Source: Paenibacillus sp. 19GGS1-52 (lineage in GTDB: Bacteria; Bacillota; Bacilli; Paenibacillales; Paenibacillaceae). Taken from it: 64,000 bases of DNA. The stretch spans positions 2,976,001-3,040,000 of the forward strand of contig NZ_CP059724.1 in the NCBI RefSeq assembly GCF_022369515.1, given 5' to 3'. The translations under genes were made by a program, and so were the position numbers. Shown one piece after another: positions 1 through 9,189 of this stretch (position 1 is its first letter; each line of letters opens with the position of its first letter). The notes under the pieces were generated by a model. That model searched no databases. It saw nothing but the letters and a program-made list of their open reading frames with translations, and was not told where the DNA came from.

Positions 1-3000
1 AAAAGTCGCGAGTCAGTGGGTTGGCCTTGTGGATTTCGATCATCATGGTCTGTAGTTTTGTGACCAATGCATTGTATTTACCCACGTCTATCCAAGCGGA
101 GACAGCGGATACCCTGTATGATTTTACACAGGTGAATGTTGCAGGGAGTGGGATATCCGTTATTGATGCGGAGACCGAGTTGGGGCCGTATGGTTGGGAA
201 CTGCAGTCATACGGACTGAAGGCGGATACCTACACGCAGGGAGAATATATAACCTTTGAGTTAAGTGTTCCGGAGTCTGCTAGTTATGCCATCTATCTCC
301 AAGGTGCCAATGCATCAGGCGGGGGTATTGGGGCACTATCCATCGATGGGGTCGCTTTGGAGGATTATAATTTCTACGCCGCTGCTTACACAGCGGCCGC
401 ACCGGAGCAGAAGCTGGGTATGCTGCCGCTTACGGCTGGCACTCATAAACTGAAACTAATGACCAATGGACAGCCAAGCGGATCGTGGGGAATGAACATG
501 TATCCCGGTAAACTGAGGCTGGCTAAGGAAGCCACACCAGTGGCGCCGGCTGCCGTTTCGTACGATTTTAAGAAAGTGAATGAAGAGAATAGCGGAATTT
601 CGGTCATTGAAGCGGAAACAGATATAGGTAGCTCTGGCTGGGAGTTACAACCGTACGGGCTGAAGACGGACACTTATACACAAGGTGAATATATTTCCTT
701 TCAGATCGAAGTTCCGGTAACAGCGACCTATGCAGTTTATTTCCAAGGAGCCAATGCCTCGGGCGGGGGTCTCGGAGCCTTGTCGATCGACGGGACTGCG
801 CTTGGAGATTATAACTTTTATGCAGAGACCTATACACCTGCTGCGCCCGAGCAGAAACAGGGTGTGCTTCTGCTGAGCGCTGGAAGTCATAAGCTGAAGG
901 TGATGACCGATGGTCAACCAAGCGGCTCATGGGGCATGAATATGTATCTCGGCAAGCTGAGATTGGCAGAGGAAGCCATTCCTGTGGTGCCGGATAATGT
1001 ATTATACGATTTCACGAAGGTGAACAAGACTGGCAGTGGCATCGCGGTCATTGAAGCAGAGACGGAAATTGGCAACTCCGGCTGGGAGTTGCAGTCATAT
1101 GGTCTGAAGACAGACTCGTATTCAGAGGGCGAACATATTACCTTTCAGCTGGATGTTCCGGCGAATGGCATCTATGCCATCTATATTCAAGGTGCGAATG
1201 CAGCGGGCGGCGGGATAGGTGCTTGGTCGATAGACGGACAAGTCCTCGGAAGCTACAATTTCTACGCAGCTGATTATACGGCCACCGGCCTTAATCAATA
1301 TATGCGTACGCTAGAGCTGACGGCAGGCAGCCATAAGCTGTTGTTGACGGCGAGTGGCATGCCAAGTGGATCATGGGGAATGAATCTTTATCCCAGCAAG
1401 CTGAATATGGTTTCTGTAGCGAAGCTGCCGGATCTGCTGGAAGTGGAAGCGTCAGTCCGTAAAAATCTGCTGCTCATCGGACAGTCAGTTCAAGTATCCG
1501 TTAAGGGCACCTTCAATGATGGCTACAAAGGCGCGATCCTAGAGGGAACGACTAGCTTCACAAGCAGTAATTCTCAAGTGGCCAGTGTTGATGATACAGG
1601 AAGGATCACGGCCATCGGAGCCGGAACGGCTGATATTACGGCAACCGTTAATATTCGCGGGACGCTGCAGCAAGCTGTGGTAGCGATAACGGTTAGCGAC
1701 AAACAGCTCGGCAGCGTCGGAATTCAAGCGGATTCATTGGAAGTGGTGGAGGGGCAAACTCTTGCTCTGAGCGTCACCGGTAAATTGACAGATGGGACCG
1801 ATATCCTGCTTGATGAGGATGCGACAATCCATTTTACAAGCTTAAATAACGAAGTAGCCGAAGTAGACGAGAGTGGATTGGTTATGGGAGTCGCAAAAGG
1901 GAAGGCCACAATTCAGGTAGAGGTAACTCTTGGCTCAACTACGGTAAGTGGACAATTGGACTTGACCGTACTGGGCCTGGAGCTTGCTCAAGTGCTGCTG
2001 ACTTTGCCGAGGGATGAGCTATATGTCGGGCAGACAGCCAAGTCAAAGTTGGTAGGTGTGCTCAACAATGGTGAAATCGCCAATTTGTCGGCCGCTGGCA
2101 CAGAGATCACTTATGAAAGTGATGAACCAGCTGTAGCTACAATTAGTTTGAACGGGACAGTAAATGCCCTGACTCCAGGAACGGTTGTACTTCGTGCTAC
2201 TGTTCATCAAGGTACAACAGTGATCAGCGGCGAGACAAGTCTGGACGTTATCAGCACGACCGATATTAAGAATGCCAAGCAACGGCAAACGATTTATACG
2301 GTAGACAAAATCCAAAATGCCAGAGATAATATCGTCCAGTTCGACTGGGCTAGAAAGCTGAAGGATGAAGCGGTAACAGCTGCGGATGCCTATGTGGCAA
2401 AAGGGAATGATTACTGGTGGAGTCTCGTGACTCCGCAAACCTTACCCCGCGGATACGCTGTAAACGAAGATCTCGGCAGTCCGGTAACGGGACGGGAGAT
2501 CGACAATTTCGGCACCTATCCCTATACCTATGATCCGCTAAATAATCCATGGAAAATCACCGATCCGAGCAGTGGCTATCAGTTTCCTACAAATGATTTC
2601 GCCTCCTATTATGCAAGTGGACTGGATGCGCAGGGGTTGTTTGATCCGGTGAAGGCTAAAGCGACAGGCAGCCAATATTTGGTCAATACCTTGTATCCGG
2701 AAAAGGGCGAGCATTGGGGCGTCGATGACGGAACGGGCTGGGTGGACGATAATGGGCACAAGTATACGTTCATTGCATACTACAATCATTGGGCGCTATG
2801 GGAAACAACGCATGGCCTAATACCTCGGGCATTGAATGCCTTGCGGGATGCCTATAACTATACAGGGGATGTGAAGTATGCCCGCACAGGTTCCATTCTG
2901 CTAGATCGCATAGCTGACGTTTATCCTGATATGGACGTTTCAGCTTATAGCTGGGACGATGGCTTCCGCAATTCGCACGGCGGGACCGGGCAAGGCAAGG

Positions 3001-6000
3001 TTCTCGGTTCGATCTGGGAATCGCTATTGGTGCCTGAGTTTATTAAGGCTTATGATGCTTTTTTTCCAGCGATGGATGATGAGGAGATCACCGGATTTCT
3101 GCAGTCCAAGGTAGACGAATTCCAATTAAACACAGTAAAGTCAAGCGGAGCAGCTGTCCGCAAAAATATTGAGGATGGCCTTCTGAAGCAGGTATATCCA
3201 GCTATGAAAACGATGCAGATCAATGGCAACACCGGGATGCACCAGAGTGCGCTCGCCCTAGCTGCAATCGTCTATGACACCTTCCCAGAAACGAAGGATT
3301 GGCTGGATTTTGATTTCCAGGCAGGAGCCGAACTGAGCTCACCTTGGCGTCTGACAGGAGGGAACTTAGGGCCGCTCTTGGTCAATAATCTGGACCGGGA
3401 TGGTATGGGTAATGAGGCGGCACCAGAGTATAACCGGTTATGGTTTGACCAATTGAAACAAGTAGCCGACGTCTTGAAAGGTTACGATAAATATCCGGAT
3501 GCCGACATGTATCTAAATCCCAAATTCAAAAAGATGTTCACAGCATTCTATCCATTAATCCTGTCTGACAAGTATACGGCAGCGATTGGGGACTCGGGGG
3601 GGACAGCCAAAGCGGACATCATCGTGAAGGCGGATGACTTCATCGCCGGGTTCGAGGTGTACCGCGACCCACTGTTGGCCCAATTGGCGTATTTCTACAA
3701 CGGCAACAAAACGGAGGGGATTCGTGGTGATATTTTTGCTGCAGATCCCGAACAAATTGCTGATGAGATTCACAGTGTCATTGAAGAATACGGTACTTTA
3801 GTGATGAAGAGCGATAATATGACGGGTTACGGCTTCACGGCGCTGCGTGACGGCACTAATTATAATACGAAAGCCGGTATAACCTATGATTTCTCCAAAA
3901 TGGATGTCATATCTTCCACTGTTCCCTACAATTTGTATACCAGCAGCGGTACGATTCAGCTAGAAGCGGAAAAAGCAGGAGAGAGCATAGCTTTTAATTT
4001 CCCTGTGTCTGCGGAAGGTACTTATGATTTGGACTTGGTACCGTTCAAAGCGACCAGTTACGGACAATATGATATTTATCTGGATGGGGCGAAGGCGGGC
4101 TCGCTTAGCTTCTATGGAACTAGTGGTGCGGGAAGTGCTGCCGAGACGATCGTGTCGGATGTGCATCTGAGCGCTGGGAATCATGAGATCTCTTTCGTCG
4201 GCACAGGCAAAGAGGAACTGGCTAATAACTATAAGATGGGCGTCATTACTTTGTCACTGCTGGATGAGGCGGCACAGGCCGTTCGAGATCAGGCGGGGAG
4301 TAAAGGAAATGAACAACGAGATTTATGGATGTATTACGGCCGCTCCTCAGGTCATGGCCACCGCGATACGCTGAACCTTGGCCTTCACGCTTTCGGACTT
4401 GATCTGGCTCCCGATCTGGGATATCCCGAACGGACTGGCGAATGGCCGAGCCGAATGGAATGGACCAGCAATACGATCAGCCATAACACGGTGGTTGTAG
4501 ATAAGGGCAAGCAGGAAGAACAATGGGGCGGACTGCCGCAGCATTTTGCAGCAGAAGATGCAGTGAAGCTGATAGATGTGGAAGCGCCAGATGCCTATCC
4601 ACAGACCAGTCAATACCGGAGAACTTCTGTCATGATCAAAGTGGATGCAGCAAACTCTTACTATTTAGATCTGTTTCGGGTAACCGGGGGCAGCGATCAT
4701 GCATTCAGCTTCCATGGAGGTGAAGGGACGGTTACGACGGAAGGCTTGAATTTGGTGCCACAGGCCACCGGAACCTATGCCGGACCACAGGTGGATTATG
4801 GGGTGCGGACGGATAGTGTAGCTGGCTGGGGCTATATGGGAAGCGGATTTCATTATCTGAAAAATGTGGAGAAGGATACGAACCCGGCCGGACCGTTCAG
4901 TGTGGATTGGAGCTTGAAGAGCGACGGTACACTCCCGGTAGGCGAGCAGGCGCATCTGAAGCTGACCATGCTGAATAAAGTGGACGATGTAGCGCTGGCG
5001 GATGGGATACCCCCTGTCAATGGCAGCAATCCAGACAAGTTGAAGTATATGGTCGCCCATAGTAGTGGGGACAATTTGAGCAGTGTATTCACCTCTGTGC
5101 TTCAGCCTTATGTTAACGAACCCTATATTGTCTCTACCTCCGAAGTCAGCGTTGTCAACGAAGCAGGTCAAGCAGTTGGCAAGGATAAGGCAGTTGCAGT
5201 GAAGGTAACTCTGGCAAATGGCAGAACCGATTACATTATTCAATCCTTGGATGCAGAGCAACTGCTGACGATTGATGGGAAGATCAAGTTCCAAGGTTTC
5301 CTGGGTGTGTATTCCGAGTCGGAAGGTCAACCTGTATACGGTTATGTCAACGATGGAACATTGATTGGTCTGGCTGGACAGCCACTTGTGCAGGAGAATA
5401 TGGGTCGCGTAACTGGAACGGTGGAGGATTTCACCAAGACATTGTCCATGGACAATACGATGACTATCAACGCTGACCTGCAAGGTCGGAGCGCATCCAA
5501 TTTGGTCGGTGAGAGCATCTATGTGGATAATGACGGCGAACGAAATGCTGTATACACGATTCAAGGCATCCAGCAAACAGCCGACCACGAATACAAACTG
5601 GATCTCGGTGACCAGACACTGATTCGCAGCTATACAAATAGCAACGATCCGAATGCTGGATATATTTATGATGTATTAAAAGGCAATACCTTCCGGATAC
5701 CTCTCTCCAATGAGAGCCGCAAACCAGATGAGAGTACGCCAACTGTACCATCTGCCCCAACCGGAGTAACGGCAGTGGCTGGCAACGGCATGGCGACGGT
5801 AAGCTTTACAGCTCCAGTAAGTGATGGAGGTAGTGCAATAACCGGATATAGTGTCACTTCCAGTCCAGGAGGAATTACGGCAACTGGAACAACGAGTCCG
5901 ATTACAATTAATGGACTCAGTAATGGAACGGCGTATAGTTTTACTGTTATTGCAACCAATAGTGTTGGGAATTCGCTGGCCTCGGCAGCTTCGGCAAGTG

Positions 6001-7193
6001 TCACGCCTACAGCCCCAGCCAACGTACCGGATGTAATTAATAACACTGTAAATTCTTCAGGTACAGGTTTGACATCACCGGTCGTTAGCGACTATGCAAG
6101 AATCACAGTGAATGAGATCAAACCTAATGCCGAGGGCAAAGTGACGATTGCACTGAAGCAGGAGCAAAAGGGTATTTTGCTGGATCAAAATATTCTGCTA
6201 TTACTAAAGGATACGGGGTTGATTCTCACCTCGGAGGATATCTCACTGACAGTTCCGGAAACAGCTATCCAAAAGGCATTAAATGATCAAGCAGTTGGTG
6301 CAGCAGGCAGTCTCTTGTCTATCTCTATTGAGGATCTAACGAAAGCAGAGAGCGACAAGCTGCTGGCGAACGTTCAGCCTAAGGGGAATGTGGAATGGAA
6401 GCTCGCTGGTCCAGTACTGACCCTAGACATTTCATGGATGGTTGACGGGAAGAAGACTTCAGACTTTATTTTACCTGTTGCTGCGCAGGCTGCTTTCCGC
6501 CAGAGCAAGGATATGAATATGGATCTGCTAGGGGTCTACCGCATCGCTGATACGGGTGAGTTAACTTATTTAACCGGGAAGACTGAAGAAAATGTGGTGG
6601 AGGTTCCGCTGCAGCAATCAGGCACTTATGCTGTGCTGGAATATGACCGGAGCTTTACGGATGTGCCTTCCACGCATTGGGCTTTGGCTGCAATTAAGCA
6701 GCTGGCGGCCAAACATATTGTGGAAGGGGTCACGGATACTAATTTTGCGCCGAACCAGAAAGTTTCTCGTGCCGAATTTACTGCTTTGTTGGTCAGAACA
6801 CTTCAGTTACAAGAGAAATCTGATGAAGTATTCACGGATATCGGACAGAATGCCTGGTATGCGACGGATGTAGCGCTGGCTATCAAAGCCGGTCTTGTAC
6901 AGGGGACTGGGGAAGCTGAGTTCTCCCCGAACCGGGCTATCACGAGAGAAGAAATGGTTGTAATGCTAATGCGGGCTTATGTAACATTGAAAGGTCAAGC
7001 TAATTTACCTGCTTCACCGGCCGTGTTCTCGGACCGGAGTAATGTGAATGGCTGGGCGCAGGAAGCATTGGATCAAGCCGCTCAACTTGGACTAGTCAAG
7101 GGCGATGGAGCTGGACTATTTCGCCCTGATGCGGCAACAGGACGAGCTGAGGCTGCCCAGATGTTGGTTCGTCTGCTTCAATCGCAATCCTAA
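1..7193 (+). CDS. SLH-anchored heparinase II/III-like polysaccharide lyase (5' partial)
   Basis: Secreted multidomain enzyme of at least 2390 aa that probably cleaves a uronic-acid polysaccharide at the cell surface. Numbering is from a TTG at 21, but the frame stays open to base 3 and reads KSRVSGLALW, which supplies the basic N-region that a signal peptide needs. The true start is therefore probably left of the window. Order: signal peptide ending near AETA (about 27); three carbohydrate-binding-like repeats (about 32, 180 and 328, each about 148 aa); three BIG2-like Ig domains (472-742); a helical region with HWALWETTHG and NGNTGMHQ; a fourth module-like insert (about 1287-1430); a beta region with SSGHGHRDTLNLGLHAFG (about 1438) and SHNTVVVDKG, typical of heparinase II/III; a FnIII domain (1907-2000); three SLH domains (2212, 2271, 2337) for cell-wall anchoring. 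Family known, substrate unknown. An alginate or other lyase is possible. Confidence 0.75.
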   Translation, partial: KSRVSGLALWISIIMVCSFVTNALYLPTSIQAETADTLYDFTQVNVAGSGISVIDAETELGPYGWELQSYGLKADTYTQGEYITFELSVPESASYAIYLQGANASGGGIGALSIDGVALEDYNFYAAAYTAAAPEQKLGMLPLTAGTHKLKLMTNGQPSGSWGMNMYPGKLRLAKEATPVAPAAVSYDFKKVNEENSGISVIEAETDIGSSGWELQPYGLKTDTYTQGEYISFQIEVPVTATYAVYFQGANASGGGLGALSIDGTALGDYNFYAETYTPAAPEQKQGVLLLSAGSHKLKVMTDGQPSGSWGMNMYLGKLRLAEEAIPVVPDNVLYDFTKVNKTGSGIAVIEAETEIGNSGWELQSYGLKTDSYSEGEHITFQLDVPANGIYAIYIQGANAAGGGIGAWSIDGQVLGSYNFYAADYTATGLNQYMRTLELTAGSHKLLLTASGMPSGSWGMNLYPSKLNMVSVAKLPDLLEVEASVRKNLLLIGQSVQVSVKGTFNDGYKGAILEGTTSFTSSNSQVASVDDTGRITAIGAGTADITATVNIRGTLQQAVVAITVSDKQLGSVGIQADSLEVVEGQTLALSVTGKLTDGTDILLDEDATIHFTSLNNEVAEVDESGLVMGVAKGKATIQVEVTLGSTTVSGQLDLTVLGLELAQVLLTLPRDELYVGQTAKSKLVGVLNNGEIANLSAAGTEITYESDEPAVATISLNGTVNALTPGTVVLRATVHQGTTVISGETSLDVISTTDIKNAKQRQTIYTVDKIQNARDNIVQFDWARKLKDEAVTAADAYVAKGNDYWWSLVTPQTLPRGYAVNEDLGSPVTGREIDNFGTYPYTYDPLNNPWKITDPSSGYQFPTNDFASYYASGLDAQGLFDPVKAKATGSQYLVNTLYPEKGEHWGVDDGTGWVDDNGHKYTFIAYYNHWALWETTHGLIPRALNALRDAYNYTGDVKYARTGSILLDRIADVYPDMDVSAYSWDDGFRNSHGGTGQGKVLGSIWESLLVPEFIKAYDAFFPAMDDEEITGFLQSKVDEFQLNTVKSSGAAVRKNIEDGLLKQVYPAMKTMQINGNTGMHQSALALAAIVYDTFPETKDWLDFDFQAGAELSSPWRLTGGNLGPLLVNNLDRDGMGNEAAPEYNRLWFDQLKQVADVLKGYDKYPDADMYLNPKFKKMFTAFYPLILSDKYTAAIGDSGGTAKADIIVKADDFIAGFEVYRDPLLAQLAYFYNGNKTEGIRGDIFAADPEQIADEIHSVIEEYGTLVMKSDNMTGYGFTALRDGTNYNTKAGITYDFSKMDVISSTVPYNLYTSSGTIQLEAEKAGESIAFNFPVSAEGTYDLDLVPFKATSYGQYDIYLDGAKAGSLSFYGTSGAGSAAETIVSDVHLSAGNHEISFVGTGKEELANNYKMGVITLSLLDEAAQAVRDQAGSKGNEQRDLWMYYGRSSGHGHRDTLNLGLHAFGLDLAPDLGYPERTGEWPSRMEWTSNTISHNTVVVDKGKQEEQWGGLPQHFAAEDAVKLIDVEAPDAYPQTSQYRRTSVMIKVDAANSYYLDLFRVTGGSDHAFSFHGGEGTVTTEGLNLVPQATGTYAGPQVDYGVRTDSVAGWGYMGSGFHYLKNVEKDTNPAGPFSVDWSLKSDGTLPVGEQAHLKLTMLNKVDDVALADGIPPVNGSNPDKLKYMVAHSSGDNLSSVFTSVLQPYVNEPYIVSTSEVSVVNEAGQAVGKDKAVAVKVTLANGRTDYIIQSLDAEQLLTIDGKIKFQGFLGVYSESEGQPVYGYVNDGTLIGLAGQPLVQENMGRVTGTVEDFTKTLSMDNTMTINADLQGRSASNLVGESIYVDNDGERNAVYTIQGIQQTADHEYKLDLGDQTLIRSYTNSNDPNAGYIYDVLKGNTFRIPLSNESRKPDESTPTVPSAPTGVTAVAGNGMATVSFTAPVSDGGSAITGYSVTSSPGGITATGTTSPITINGLSNGTAYSFTVIATNSVGNSLASAASASVTPTAPANVPDVINNTVNSSGTGLTSPVVSDYARITVNEIKPNAEGKVTIALKQEQKGILLDQNILLLLKDTGLILTSEDISLTVPETAIQKALNDQAVGAAGSLLSISIEDLTKAESDKLLANVQPKGNVEWKLAGPVLTLDISWMVDGKKTSDFILPVAAQAAFRQSKDMNMDLLGVYRIADTGELTYLTGKTEENVVEVPLQQSGTYAVLEYDRSFTDVPSTHWALAAIKQLAAKHIVEGVTDTNFAPNQKVSRAEFTALLVRTLQLQEKSDEVFTDIGQNAWYATDVALAIKAGLVQGTGEAEFSPNRAITREEMVVMLMRAYVTLKGQANLPASPAVFSDRSNVNGWAQEALDQAAQLGLVKGDGAGLFRPDAATGRAEAAQMLVRLLQSQS
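117..1420 (+). repeat. Three tandem carbohydrate-binding-like modules within the lyase gene
   Basis: Three consecutive coding repeats start near 117, 560 and 1004, so the period is about 444 bp. Each opens with YDF-K-VN, carries GWELQ-YGLK and QGANA-GGG-GA-SIDG, and ends with SGSWGMN-Y. Copies are closely similar at protein level but differ at many codons, so the duplication is not recent. The fold is probably a beta-sandwich that binds sugar; the family was not identified. Confidence 0.8.
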
Positions 7194-7313
7194 TCTTAAT
7201 CTTAATTTAGGGACAGTCTTATCTATTTCAAATTAATAACAAGGAGCTGTCCCAAAAGGAGATATTTTTCACGCATGAGACAGCCTTTTACACATCGAAG
7301 CTGTAAAAGCAAA

Positions 7314-7355
7314 AAAACGAGCCAGTCTCCAGGTTATTGGAGACTGGCTCGTTTT
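7314..7355. terminator. Strong bidirectional hairpin terminator
   Basis: Inverted repeat ACGAGCCAGTCTCC / GGAGACTGGCTCGT with loop AGGTTATT, flanked by A-rich sequence on the left and T-rich sequence on the right. It can therefore end transcription from the SLH lyase gene on the plus strand and from the transposase on the minus strand. The last transposase codons lie inside it. The core recurs at 19681-19712. Confidence 0.8.
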
Positions 7356-8781
7356 CGTTTTTGATCCGTAGTGGCCTGCTTTAGCAGGTTATGGGCAAGC
7401 GAAAGCCACCCGACTTCGAGCGTCACTTTTGACAACCCTCGAAGCAGGAAACGCCGGAATCCCCGGTTATTCTTCAGTTGGCCAAACACACTTTCCGGTT
7501 CAATCATCCTTCGAACCGCAAGCACATATCCTTCCTCGCTCCGCAGTAGCTCCCTTGCCCGATTTCGGTAACGCAGGGTCTCCATACTGACGGTGACTTT
7601 CCGGTTCCCCGCCGCCTTCGTACAGCTGGATTTCAGAGGACAGTCTTCACAACCGGCACTTCGGTAATGGCGTTTACGAATTTCGTATCCACTTTCCGTT
7701 CTTTCTTTGCTCTCGTAGCGAAAATGAAGCGTTCGTCCAGCCTTACAGGTCCACGTATCTTGCTCCTCGTCGTAGCTCCAGTTTTCGATTTTTCCCACCT
7801 GGTTTCCCCAGGCCTTACTTTTCTCTTTGTGGAAGCTGTTATATTTGACAACGGCTTGGACGTTTTCTTTTTCTAAATAGGCGTAATTTTCTTCGCTTCT
7901 ATACCCTGCATCGGCGATGACCGTTTCAGGCAGTCTTCCCAGTATCCGTTTCACCTTCTCAAAATGAGGTTCCAGACACCGTGTATCTGTAGGTCTTTGA
8001 TGAACACTGTAGGCTAAAATAAACTGATTTTCCGTCCCAATCTGTACATTGTATCCCGGTTTAAGCGGCCATTTCGCATGTGATCTTCCTTCATTCGCAT
8101 AAAGGTGGCGTCCGAATCCGTCTTGCTAAAGCTGTTTCGGTTGCCGAGAGTTTTCTGATATTGTTCGTATTTTTGCAGGCGAGGAAGCAGATCCTTGCGG
8201 AGCTGACGTTCCGCTTTCTTCAGTGGTTTATCTTTCGGTTTCTCCTGGAGCTGAGCTTCCCGCTGTTCGTCAGCCTCAATGGTAGCAAAAAGGGTATGCA
8301 CCTTCTCTTGCAATTTGGCTTTGTGCTTAACAAAGGCTTTCCCCCAAACAAAGGTGTACCGATTGGCATTCGCTTCAATCTTGGTCCCGTCTACAAAATA
8401 ATGATTTAGGGAGACGTACTTTTCCTCGGCCAAGAACTGCAACACGGCAGTAAAGACGGTTTCGAGAATCTCTTTCATGCGCTGGGAACGGAACCGGTTG
8501 AGGGTTCGGAAATCTGGATGCTGCCGACCCGCCAGCCACATGAAGGGGATGTTCTCCCGCACAGCCTTGGCGATTTGACGGGAGGAATAGATACGCTGGG
8601 TGTAGGCGTAAATAATAACTTTGGTTAGCATTTTAGGGTGGTAGCTGTCGCGGCCACCGCCCGGATACGCTGCGGCAAAGATAGCGTCGTCTAGGCGGTT
8701 GACGGCGGTATTGACGACACGAACAAGGTGATGGCTCGGGATATCTTCTTCTAAATCCATTGGTAGGCAAAGTGGGTCCAT
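7334..8781 (-). pseudogene. IS1182-family DDE transposase, broken by a frameshift
   Basis: Two minus-strand frames form one transposase of about 480 aa. The first (8781 down to 8014) carries the N-terminal domain: PSHHLVRVVNTAV, the HPKMLTKVIIYAY core and the FVDGTKIEANANR catalytic stretch. It is read out of frame after DHMRNG. The second frame resumes at about 8066 with LKPGYNVQIGTENQFILAYS and continues through VIADAGYRSEENY, the Cys cluster CEDCPLKSSC and EPESVFGQLKNNRGFRRFLLRG, down to 7334. One base appears lost near 8063-8070. The split is in the middle of the catalytic domain and no slippery site is apparent, so the copy is probably inactive. The ATG at 8779-8781 is the first possible start, because an in-frame TAG lies two codons upstream. 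Confidence 0.85.
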
Positions 8782-8797
8782 GGTCTATTGAATGTAC

Positions 8798-8860
8798 AAA
8801 GAAATCGCTCCTTTGAAATGGTTGCTGGTACTTCCATTTTACCAAAGGGCGATTTCTTTT
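8798..8860. other. Hairpin in the transposase leader
   Basis: AAAGAAATCGCTCCTTTG at 8798-8815 pairs with CAAAGGGCGATTTCTTT at 8843-8859 with one bulge. On the transposase strand it encloses AAAGGAG, the only Shine-Dalgarno-like sequence, 26 nt before the ATG. On the plus strand it is followed by T residues and could act as a terminator. Several insertion sequences use such hairpins against read-through expression; that role here is inferred. Confidence 0.5.
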
Positions 8861-9189
8861 TGTGATTTCAATGAAGATTTCGAGTATGGTTTTTCCGCTG
8901 AAACCAGCGGAGAGGACGGACTGATTGCGGAAAAGCGGTAGCGGTCGCCCGAAAGCTTTCCGAAGGAAAGCTCGCTTCGAAAGCATATGCTGTGTCCGGA
9001 TTTTCACCGCTAAGGGGAATTCAAAAAATCTGGACACAACAGCGATTGGAGCAACGGTCCGTTCGCGAAAGCGTCCTCACAAGCACAACCGTTTATCCGA
9101 CTCCAAAAACAGGGGATGTCCCAAGCAGTCATTTCATGGCTTATGGGACACCCCCATATGGTCCTGACAGACCTGTGAAACCCACAAGG
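8861..9189. other. Intergenic stretch without a credible gene
   Basis: Non-coding sequence between the transposase leader and dapA. It includes the small hairpin GCTTTCC-GAA-GGAAAGC (8955-8971) and a block around 9040-9090 (AACAGCGAT, AACGGTCCG, CCTCACAAG). That block resembles the reverse complement of sequence at about 47400-47490, so it may be part of a dispersed repeat. The short open frames here have no ribosome binding site and low-complexity Arg/Ser-rich translations. Confidence 0.4.

Larger units (their letters stand above)
7244..9154 (-). mobile_element. IS1182-like insertion sequence, ends approximate
   Basis: The unit is defined by the IS1182-type transposase reading frame at 7334-8781. 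Possible terminal inverted repeats are GAGCTGTCCCAAAAGG at 7244-7259 and GCTTATGGGACACCCC at 9139-9154, which match in 12 of 16 positions when one is reverse-complemented. The size of about 1.9 kb fits the family. No clear target duplication was found and the right part (8860-9140) may contain another repeat, so both ends are uncertain. Confidence 0.4.

Noticed and set aside
4665..5588. Long minus-strand open frame of 307 codons opposite the lyase gene
   Set aside because: It lies wholly antisense to a well-supported coding frame, has no ribosome binding site, and its translation is compositionally odd without recognisable domains.
7210..7253. GGGACAG / CTGTCCC inverted repeat as the SLH lyase terminator
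   Set aside because: The loop is 30 nt and there is no T tract. The right arm is better explained as the end of the insertion sequence, and the strong hairpin at 7314 is the likelier terminator.
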